Origin: Pseudomonadota bacterium
GTDB taxonomy: Bacteria > Desulfobacterota > Anaeroferrophillalia > Anaeroferrophillales > Tharpellaceae
Direction: 5' to 3'
Assembly: GCA_030641485.1 (NCBI GenBank)
Contig: DAOWHJ010000055.1
Coordinates: forward strand, 1-17,987
Length of the DNA: 17,987 nucleotides
Shown: one piece after another, positions 7,534 to 15,100 of the stretch
Layout: each line of letters begins with the position of its first letter
Position numbering within the stretch: the first letter of the stretch is position 1
Program-made: the position numbers and the translations under genes
The notes under the pieces: generated by a model
The model's input: only the letters and a program-made list of their open reading frames with translations
Databases searched by the model: none
What the model was told of the DNA's origin: nothing

Positions 7534-7806
7534 ATGGAAACAGTTAGTGTAAATAAATTTCGATCAAATATTAAGAGCCTTGTTGAACAAGCAGCAAGCC
7601 ACCACTCACCGTTAAAGGTAACAAGACGTAACAACAAAGATTTTGTAGTAATCAGCATAGAAGACTGGGAACGAGATCAAGAAACCCTTTACGTTCTTCA
7701 AAATTCCAGCCTCATGAAGCAAATTTCCGAATCAGTTCATACACATATAAAACGTTCTGGTTACACACCGACGGATGGAGAAATGAATGAGATCCTTGGT
7801 GTTTGA
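7534..7806 (+). CDS. Type II antitoxin, Phd/YefM family
   Basis: Cytoplasmic antitoxin of 90 residues that should bind and neutralise the toxin encoded next to it and repress the operon. The N-terminal half (about 1-55) is the Phd/YefM DNA-binding fold, with METVSVNKFRSNIKSLVEQA followed by PLKVTRRNNKDFVVISIEDWE. The charged C-terminal part (about 56-90) is the expected flexible toxin-wrapping region. The ATG has GGAGGTG at 7522-7529. The stop overlaps the toxin start by 20 nt, a usual sign of translational coupling. The 20 bases at its start are repeated at 7253-7272. Confidence 0.93.
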   Translation: METVSVNKFRSNIKSLVEQAASHHSPLKVTRRNNKDFVVISIEDWERDQETLYVLQNSSLMKQISESVHTHIKRSGYTPTDGEMNEILGV

Positions 7807-8056
7807 AGGTGCTACATGGGTGGCTTATGAAGAGCTCAGAACAAAAGATAAACGATTGCATAAGGCCCTTTGTTCTATTTTGAAAGAAATGCTTCGAGGC
7901 GATCCAACTGCCGGTACGGGAAAACCTGAAATGCTGCATCACAATCTTTCCGGCTTTTGGTCTCGCAGATTAAGTCAAAAAGACCGCGTTATTTACAAAT
8001 ATGACGATAACTACATTTACATTTTCGCAATTGGTGGACACTACGATCAATTTTGA
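7787..8056 (+). CDS. Type II toxin, YoeB/Txe family mRNA interferase
   Basis: Ribosome-dependent endoribonuclease of the RelE superfamily that cleaves mRNA in the A site, 89 residues. The family core is well kept: GTGKPEMLHHNLSGFWSRRL followed by RVIY and a C-terminal GGHYDQF. Residues aligning with E. coli YoeB catalytic E46, R65, H83 and Y84 are E48, R67, H85 and Y86, so the toxin looks active. The C-terminus is a little longer than the E. coli ending and has Gly-Gly in place of the usual Cys-Arg-Tyr before HY. The start at 7787 lies inside the antitoxin gene (20-nt overlap). No clear terminator follows; 8057-8170 shows only weak symmetry. Confidence 0.93.
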   Translation: MRSLVFEGATWVAYEELRTKDKRLHKALCSILKEMLRGDPTAGTGKPEMLHHNLSGFWSRRLSQKDRVIYKYDDNYIYIFAIGGHYDQF

Positions 8057-8170
8057 GACTGTGGCGAAAAAAGCCTTTGCCTTTGATTTTGACCTTACTA
8101 ACCCACTAAAACCGGTGGCTGTCACCAATTAAAATACTTTTTAACTCAGGCACCATTTAGACGTAGCCGT

Positions 8171-9634
8171 CTATTTTAGCATGCGGCTCTCACTGCGGCG
8201 GGCAAAATTTAAAAACGAGCCCAAGTTGGTTGCGAAACGGAGCCAGGAATCGGGAGAATGTTTGAGCATGGCGACATAGTTGAAGAGGATGCGGGGCTGT
8301 TTGAAGTGAGTTTTATAAAATTCAAGGAAGAGCTCTTCAAGTTCTGCTCTGGTCATCCCGTTTGGGATAAACTGGAAGCTCATGCAGTCCATCCTCTCCC
8401 ACTCTTCATTGAAACTGCCAAAACTATGGATGTTTTCGTAAATGGGTGAGCCCGGAAACGGGGTGAACTTGGCAACATTAAGTTCATCTATTGGTAGTGA
8501 CTTTAAGTATGATATTGAACGTTTGACGCTGCTGCTGGTTTCGCCCGGTAGGCCCACCATAAAGAGCCCTTTAACTCGAATGCCGCATCTTTTGATCAGT
8601 TTAACCTGTTCTGCCATAAAATCAAGATCAACCTTTTGGCGGTGCCGACTTAAGAGTTGGGCATCACCGCTTTCAATGCCGAGGCTGATCATCCAGCAAC
8701 CTGCCTTTTTCATCATTTTTAAAATTGAAGCATCGACATGTTCAGCTCGGACGGCGCAGTTGAATGTCATATCCAGGGGGCGTGCTTGTAATAGTTGGCA
8801 AAGCTCTTCGATTCGTTTTCGGTTGAATGTGAATTGATCATCATAGAAATTAACGTGGCGGATACCGAAACGGCTTTTCAGGTATTCAAGGTGGCGGTAG
8901 AGGTAGGCGGCCGAGTTGTAGCGGAAGGTTTGGCGAAAAACCGAGCGGTCACAATAGCTGCAGGTGTAGGGACAGCCGCGGCTGGAGATGCAACTCGTAT
9001 TTGGTGCTTTAGGGTAATTGAAGATCGGCAGTCGATAGGTTTTGGGGAAGCCGGTAAGTTTCTCATAGGCTGGAAAAGGGAGGCTGTCAAGCTTGATTCC
9101 GGGTTCGCGAAAACCTGAGAATTCAGTCTTGCCCGCCGCATTCCAGAAAACCAGGCCGGGAATCTTGGCGCAGTTTTCTGGCTCCTCCATGAGTTCGAAA
9201 ACTGTTTCTTCGCCTTCGCCAATCAGTAAAAAATCAAAGGCTGGGTAGTCAGTTAACAACTTTTCTCGCAGGGCCGAGACGTGGGGGCCGCCACAAAAGG
9301 TTTTGATGCCGGGTAGAATCTCTTTGGCCAAGGCTGCGAGGCGGACACCGTCAAGAAAACTGGAGGTCGTACAGCTGAAGCCGATCCAGCCTGGTTTCAT
9401 CACTTTAAGATAGGTGTTTAAGCGTCTTTCCGCTGTCAGCGGGAAGGCGAAGCAGTCGAGAATATCAGCCTTTTTTTTTCGATCTTCAAGATAGGCGGTA
9501 ATGCTGGCAAGGCCCAGAGGTGGCATTAGATTAGCTTTTCTAGCAATGTCAGCTTTTGCTGCCGATGCCTGATAGCCAAGAGGGTGGACAAGCAGGACGC
9601 GTCGTTGGTTTAGTTGAGTCATCGTCATTGTCAT
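8171..9634 (-). CDS. Radical SAM protein with N-terminal cobalamin-binding domain
   Basis: Iron-sulfur radical SAM enzyme of 487 residues. The N-terminal part (about 12-160) has the Rossmann-like B12-binding pattern with PPLGLASITAYLE, GGPHVSALRE and LIGEGEETVFEL. The usual DxHxxG cobalamin motif is absent, as in many members. The radical SAM core follows at about 213-410, with the cluster cysteines C221, C225 and C228 in RGCPYTCSYCDR and later GIESGD and GLPGE motifs. Relatives methylate, cyclise or rearrange diverse substrates (BchE, HpnJ, P-methylases); the substrate here cannot be told. The start is uncertain: three ATGs are crowded at 9634, 9628 and 9622 (MTMTMTQ) and none has a good ribosome-binding site. 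It lies 324 nt downstream of the fabH-like gene on the same strand, so a shared pathway is possible but not shown. Confidence 0.88.
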   Translation of the reverse strand: MTMTMTQLNQRRVLLVHPLGYQASAAKADIARKANLMPPLGLASITAYLEDRKKKADILDCFAFPLTAERRLNTYLKVMKPGWIGFSCTTSSFLDGVRLAALAKEILPGIKTFCGGPHVSALREKLLTDYPAFDFLLIGEGEETVFELMEEPENCAKIPGLVFWNAAGKTEFSGFREPGIKLDSLPFPAYEKLTGFPKTYRLPIFNYPKAPNTSCISSRGCPYTCSYCDRSVFRQTFRYNSAAYLYRHLEYLKSRFGIRHVNFYDDQFTFNRKRIEELCQLLQARPLDMTFNCAVRAEHVDASILKMMKKAGCWMISLGIESGDAQLLSRHRQKVDLDFMAEQVKLIKRCGIRVKGLFMVGLPGETSSSVKRSISYLKSLPIDELNVAKFTPFPGSPIYENIHSFGSFNEEWERMDCMSFQFIPNGMTRAELEELFLEFYKTHFKQPRILFNYVAMLKHSPDSWLRFATNLGSFLNFARRSESRMLK

Positions 9635-9958
9635 AGTCTAGCGAAGGGGTTGCGGTTGACTTACTTTTTTAAGCGGCGAGTTCCAGTGTTAGTCGTATTC
9701 TTGAAATCACTATTGGTCTTCATGGAAGTAGCATGCCATTTCTAATCGCGCAATGGTTTTATGGTGATTTGCGGTCCTGTCATGAGGTGGCGAAATAGCA
9801 AGAAGCCTGGCGAGAGATTGCCGGGCTTCTTATGAGTGGGCTATTACGGAATTTTTGACATTTTTTGTGGGCTTGGTTTTCCTTGATCAGTAAAGAACCG
9901 TATAGTTGTAGTCGTTGTATTGACGGTTGAATTGGCCCTTATGCTTAAGCCTGCCCGA
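9635..9958. other. 324-bp intergenic region with a stem-loop
   Basis: No gene is visible. The only clear structure is an inverted repeat, AAGAAGCCtGGC (9800-9811) with GCCgGGCTTCTT (9820-9831), a 12-position stem with one mismatch and an 8-nt loop. No T tract follows on either strand, so it is a weaker terminator candidate for the fabH-like gene read on the minus strand, or an mRNA-stabilising hairpin. The remaining sequence is unremarkable. Confidence 0.55.
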
Positions 9959-10966
9959 CTATGTCAACTTATAGATCACACCACCCCAGGTCAGCCCCGC
10001 TCCTAAACCAATGAGCATAATGGTGTCCTTTGGTTTCAGCATGTTTTTTCCCATAAGTTCGTCGAGTGCAATAGGTATGGTTGCTGCTGTGGTATTTCCG
10101 TATCGTTGAATATTGTTATACATTTTTTCTTCAGGGATATTCATCCGCTCTCTGAATGCATCGTTTATTCTCAGATTCGCCTGATGAGGTATAACCATAT
10201 CCATGTCTTCAATTTTCATGTTTGCTTTTGCCAACAGCTCGTCTGCCAGCTTTGGCAGACGAGTTACAGCCAATTTAAATACGGCCTTGCCATCCATATA
10301 AGGGAAATGTTCTCTATTTTCTATTACGTCTGGACTAATTGCCCGTCCAGATTTTCGAGCAGGTAACCCAACATGTAATACCCCTGAATATTTTCCGTCA
10401 GCATGAAAAATCGAGGTTATGATTCCAACTTCATTGCTGGTTTCAACAGCTTCAATGCAAACAGCACCAGCACCATCAGCAAAAATTACCGCTGTATCAC
10501 GATTTTTCGTTGTCAGCTCCATATATCGGCTTTGAAATTCAGCACCTACCAAAAGAATCTTCTGTGCCTTTTCGCTCCTGATATAGGCATCGCAAATTTC
10601 CAGCCCATGCAGAAACCCGGTGCATTGCTGGCGGATATCGATAGCAGGTACTTTTTTCGCACCCAACAGGTTTTGCAAAAGCACCCCTGAACCCGGTACA
10701 TTCAAATCGGGCGTCATGGTTGCAAAAACAATTAAATCCAACTCCTCTGGATGCCAGTTCGCTCTTTCCAAAGCAATAATCGAGGCTTCATATGCAAGAT
10801 CCGATGTCCCGACATCCTCACCTTCAGCAACCCAGTACCGAGCTTCGATACCTGTGCGCTGCACAATCCATTCATTTGACGAATCCAGCAATTCAGTTAA
10901 CTCTTCGTTTGTAACATGTCTACTGGGTAAATACCTTCCAGTACTCTTTATGACTGATCGTTTCAT
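9959..10966 (-). CDS. FabH-like beta-ketoacyl-ACP synthase III
   Basis: Thiolase-fold condensing enzyme of 335 residues. The catalytic triad is intact: C115 in RQQCTGFLHGLE, H261 in VIPHQANLRI and N291 in RYGNTTAATIP. The acyl-pocket and dimer motifs (QRTGIEARYW, FADGAGAVCIE, GLGAGLTWGG) are also present. Cys to His is 146 residues, against 132 in E. coli FabH, so there is an insertion of about 14 residues in the middle (about 195-225). FabH starts fatty acid synthesis from acetyl-CoA and malonyl-ACP, but the gene stands away from fab, acpP and plsX genes. It may be a secondary paralogue for a special acyl product. No good ribosome-binding site precedes the ATG (only GACGGG), and no clear promoter was seen. 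Confidence 0.9.
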   Translation of the reverse strand: MKRSVIKSTGRYLPSRHVTNEELTELLDSSNEWIVQRTGIEARYWVAEGEDVGTSDLAYEASIIALERANWHPEELDLIVFATMTPDLNVPGSGVLLQNLLGAKKVPAIDIRQQCTGFLHGLEICDAYIRSEKAQKILLVGAEFQSRYMELTTKNRDTAVIFADGAGAVCIEAVETSNEVGIITSIFHADGKYSGVLHVGLPARKSGRAISPDVIENREHFPYMDGKAVFKLAVTRLPKLADELLAKANMKIEDMDMVIPHQANLRINDAFRERMNIPEEKMYNNIQRYGNTTAATIPIALDELMGKNMLKPKDTIMLIGLGAGLTWGGVIYKLT

Positions 10967-11373
10967 AGTGTGCCCGTCAATAAATTAAAAGTGAAATAAT
11001 GCTATTTCTTCAGACTCCGAAACTTGCTTGATTCCTGAATATCGCAGAGTAAATACTCTATCAGGAAAACACCAGCATAATGATGCTCTCTACCGCAATT
11101 CTCTCTAAAATCAACATACCATCTTGCAGCCAACATTACACATATGACCGCATTAACAAATTTATGTCATTGACACAACAGAAAAATCCAACGGGCCAAA
11201 TTAAAATCAAACGGAAGCGCTAGTGAATTTAAATCAATAGTTAGGTTCACGTGAACCGGTTTCTGTATCAATCACAATTCCATGCTGACCCCAGCCGGAT
11301 CTCTTGACGCATTTGAAGCTGTAAATGAAGCCCTTTCGGTGACGGCAATTGGACCATGGAAGGTGGATCCACT
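10967..11373. other. Low-content intergenic region with a 14-bp palindrome
   Basis: AT-rich region between divergent genes. It holds a perfect palindrome GGTTCACGTGAACC (11244-11257), which could be a dimeric regulator site. A 31-codon frame from ATG 11282 to TGA 11377 has no ribosome-binding site, and its stop overlaps the GTG of the next small frame. It contains LTPAGSLDAFEAV, which faintly recalls the N-terminus of U32 peptidases, but is too short to call. I see no RNA gene. Confidence 0.5.
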
Positions 11374-11538
11374 GTGAAGATAGTGGTGACTAGCATAGAA
11401 AGTCGTACTTATACTTTTGAAGCAGAAGCCGTAGAAGGATGTCAACTGTTAACTGATGGCAGATACAAGGAAACCAGTAATTTCCCCATAGACAAAATAA
11501 ACCATTGTTGGTTTGCTACAAAATATGAACTTGAATAA
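11374..11538 (+). CDS. Possible small protein, unknown function
   Basis: A 54-residue frame starting at GTG 11374, with GGAAGGTGG at about 11358-11366 as a well-spaced ribosome-binding site. The same frame is open back to ATG 11356, but that start has no site ahead. The product starts VKIVVTSIESRTYTFEAEAVEG and looks like a soluble beta-rich peptide with two cysteines. I do not recognise it. It is not part of a visible operon and could be a relic or a chance frame. Confidence 0.35.
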   Translation: MKIVVTSIESRTYTFEAEAVEGCQLLTDGRYKETSNFPIDKINHCWFATKYELE

Positions 11539-11848
11539 GTTAAGATCTTCCCGTACAGTTTTACAGATTAAGCTCGTCGCCCATTTCCGGCCTGTAAAGA
11601 GCTAGGGGGATGGCAGTCATAGAGCCTCTTTAGGGTGTAATAGGGATGACCGCAACCTTATCTATTGATTTGAGATAATCTACGAGAGGTCTTTTACGCA
11701 TTTCACGATGAAGCTAATGTAGATGGTCAATTAACCGGATGACAAATGCGGTTATAAATCCGACTGCGAAAACAGTTTTGGGCAATTTTACTTTTTACGA
11801 TATGAGCGAGAACCAACTTGGAAAGGGTATTGCATTAACCACTTCGGC

Positions 11849-11877
11849 TTGACATTTTCTTGAAAATCACATATAGT
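11849..11877 (+). promoter_or_regulatory. Strong sigma-70 promoter for the giant surface gene
   Basis: A perfect TTGACA (11849-11854) is 17 bp from TATAGT (11872-11877, 5/6 match). An inverted repeat ATTTTC-TT-GAAAAT (11854-11867) lies between the boxes and may be an operator. Transcription starting near 11884 would give a leader of about 250 nt before the ATG at 12133, long enough for post-transcriptional control. Confidence 0.65.
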
Positions 11878-12066
11878 ATACCGCTTTTATATTAGGCACA
11901 CTTCTGATAAGCTATACTTGTTGGAAAGCGAGCCAGTAAACGGGTCTTGTTTTAAAATTCAAAAAAACAGTCAGGTTGTCTTTTTAAGTAGTCTCCATAA
12001 TTTGGACAATGAGCGGTCAGTTTTTGAAAAGTAAAAAATCATACTTCTGACGGGTTGCTTTCCTTA

Positions 12067-12092
12067 GCCAAGTAGGTTAATCCCTACTTGGC
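12067..12092 (+). promoter_or_regulatory. Perfect stem-loop in the leader of the giant surface gene
   Basis: GCCAAGTAGG (12067-12076) and CCTACTTGGC (12083-12092) form a perfect 10-bp stem with loop TTAATC, 40 nt ahead of the start codon. No T tract follows, so it is not an ordinary terminator. I looked for c-di-GMP riboswitch signatures around it and did not find them. Confidence 0.6.
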
Positions 12093-12132
12093 AGAAATCT
12101 AAACTTGTGTAAATCATTCGGGGTGCAACAAT

Positions 12133-15100
12133 ATGTCAGAATTTAACGTAGTGTATAATCATCATAGCCGGTTGGCGCGGAAATTTTTTTCATTAACAAC
12201 CTGCTTTGTTCTGCTCATCAGTCTACTGCTATCAACAGTTGCTTATTCTGATGAATACCCCCCTTACTGGCTGGCTTTAGATGGTACAACGCCAGGTTCA
12301 GCCCGTCACTATGATCCAGTTGCCTGGCCAGACGACAACAATTGGGTCGCTTACACTAGCCAGAGTGACAACATTGAAGATAACCGGGATCAGGATGGAA
12401 GCAATGGGGGAACCAGCCCCCAGAATTATGTCAATGTCAGTTCTGGGTGCACCGACGTAACTCTGCCCAGCGTTTACTGGTGGTATGATTCAGTCAGTGA
12501 AGTGATCTTTTTCCGCTGGCGGGTGTCGAGTGTTGCCAACACCTATGCCACTGGGCCAAAGGCCGGGAGCTACAGTTCATCTGACCCTTGGAATTCAGCC
12601 CTCTGGACCGTTTTTATTGATAGTGACGGTGACGGTTTCCGGGAGTTTGCTTTTCACCTTGATGGAAGCAGTGGCAGTCCCTCTACGGCTATCGATGTGC
12701 TGGTCGCAATCTATGCCGATACCAACTCTCAATCGATCGATTACGTCGATGACCCCAATATTCACCAATTGGGTCACAACCCCACCGGATTTGTTGACAG
12801 AGATACTGGCAAAATTTTAAATTTTCAAAACTCTTTAACTCCAACCGCAGACTGGCTTAATGGTTCTGACGAAACGGAATGGGACTACGGTACGACTCGT
12901 TGTGTTTTGGTGGAGGCTGGCTGCAAAGAGTATTTTATCGATTACCAGCTACCAATTGTCATGTTGGATGCTTCTTCAGTTGGCGGCCCGACAATAACTC
13001 CGACAACGCCAATAAGCCTCATGTTTGCCACGGCAAACAGTTTGACCAATCCGCTCCAGAAAGATGCAGTTATCTCCGGTGACTTTATCGCCGATCCGAA
13101 TAAACCAGTACCCTTTGGTGATATCATCGTTCCGGAAGGTCTCTCGACCATTGACCAGCCGATGGTCATGGAGATCAGTGCTTCAGGCTGCGGCCCGATC
13201 AACCTTGAAGCACGTATTGTCGACAGTCTTGATTGCAGTTCCGGTGAGTGTGTTTCTACGGTCACATCGGCCGAATTCTATGCCTATTATGATAAAAATG
13301 GTAATGGACTTGCCGATGACGGTCAGTTATGGGTCGAAGTCGCCGAAGGCAGCGATGTCGGCAATCCGATGAATATTTGGACCGCCGCCTGGGATTCTGG
13401 GGGTGTTGTAAATGGTAACTATCTGATCGGAGCTAAAGCGACAGATGCTCAAGGGAATATCACATGGAGTCATCTTACCGAGGCCGAGCTTATCGGGCAA
13501 TACGGAGACCCTTCAGCCCCGAATTATCCCAACCCAGATCCGAGCCCGATGTTTATAGCGGTTGTCAGTAGCTGCGGCATCGCTCCACCTTCCGTCAGTT
13601 TGGCAGTTGATGTGGTAGAGGTCTCCCCCGGTGGGACGGTAACCTATACGGTAACCGTTACCAACCCTTTAGATGAAGCAATTTCCCTTGACGATATAAG
13701 CGTCGATCTGCCGCCAGGATTCAGTTTTGACAGCCCTACCGGCGGCACTCTATTTTCTGAGGGCACCGACAGCGCTCCGATAAACGGGGCTAGCGGCACT
13801 GTTCTCTGGGATTTTACAAATCCGGTTACCGTCACTGCCGGCGGTACGCAGACGCTCGAATTTACCGCCACCGCCGCTAATGAAACTGGCCCCTACAGCG
13901 CTTTTCCTCATGCAACCACAGATGCTGGTTTGTTGAATGGTGACCCGGCTGAAGTTGGTGTCGGGGCCCCAGCTTTGAGCATTGCGATCGAGGGTGATAA
14001 GTCTTCAGCCAACCCCGGTGATCTGATAACTTATACGGTCACCTACAGCAACGACTCCCCAGTTAACGCTTCGGGCACGGTAATTACCGTGCCGATTCCA
14101 GAAGGTTTGATCTTTGACTCGGCAGATAATGGCGGAACTGTTAGCGGTAGTGAGATCTCCTGGGATATGGGCCCGCTCCCGGCTGGTGACGGTCCTTTTC
14201 AGGTCAGTTTCACGGTTACAGTGGCCAACCCCTATCCCGATTCCGCTGAGCTTTTTCTGACTCCTAGCACCAGCATCGACAGCAACGAGACCGACCCGGC
14301 GTCGGCTGAAACCACCCTAGCTGTCAATTCGCCCAGTATTAATTTGCTTTTAAGCAAAACTGCCAATACCTTTTTCATTGTGCCTAGTGATCAGGTTACT
14401 TTTACACTGACATACCAAAACACTGGAACCGGCCCGGCCGCTTCGGTTCAGATATCAGACAGCATCCCGGATGGTTTCACGTTTGTTTCGGCAACCGGTT
14501 CGCCAACCAGTGCTCCGGCAGCCGGCAATAATGGTACCGTTATTTGGAATATCATCAACGTCATAGCCGGTGCTAGCGGAGCAGTTACCCTTACGGTTCA
14601 AGCCGACGATCCTTTCGCCGGTAGCAATCATACCACCAACACCGCAACCTTAAGCCTTGACGCCGGGGCAACGGTCGAAACCAGCGCCTCCGTAGATGTT
14701 GAAGTCGACTCCGGTGCCCAGGTTTGCGAAGCCTACTATTTCCATATGGCGACAACAGATGTAGGAGTTGACGGCATTCAGATGATCGCTGACACCACCC
14801 CTCCGACAGGAGCTGGCACAGACAACTACATTCAGGTCACTGCCGGTACATTATGGACTCCTGTCGCAAATTTTTTTCAGCATCCTGCCGCAACAGAAAC
14901 CATCAGTATTGATGGCAATCTGACCAGCCGTATTTATGTGGATCGAGTAAATGGTGTAGGTATTGAAGTTCAAGTAATTCTATACAGATACAAATCTTCT
15001 GACGGCAGCAAAGTTGAATTGGGTCGGGGAGACGCTTCTTTTGGCGGAAACACTAAAGGACTCTACAGTGTCGGATTTGCTGTCTTCGGGAACTTGGACG

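Larger units (their letters stand above)
11539..12132. other. Leader and low-content region before the giant surface gene
   Basis: No supported gene in nearly 600 bp. TTTACAG (about 11553-11559) and CTGTAAA further on can pair across 26 nt. On the minus strand, 11630-11713 is open for 27 codons (with HREMRKRPLVDYLKS) after an in-frame TAG at 11714-11716, and reads like broken coding sequence. I cannot name it. The right half carries the promoter and the stem-loop listed separately. Confidence 0.5.

Noticed and set aside
11630..11813. Minus-strand broken gene (two in-frame open stretches separated by TAG)
   Set aside because: The two stretches total only about 50 codons and match no family I can name. 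Chance is not excluded.
11880..12132. c-di-GMP (GEMM) riboswitch in the leader of the giant gene
   Set aside because: The conserved GGGCAAACC and ACGCAAAG-type segments were not found; only a simple hairpin is present.
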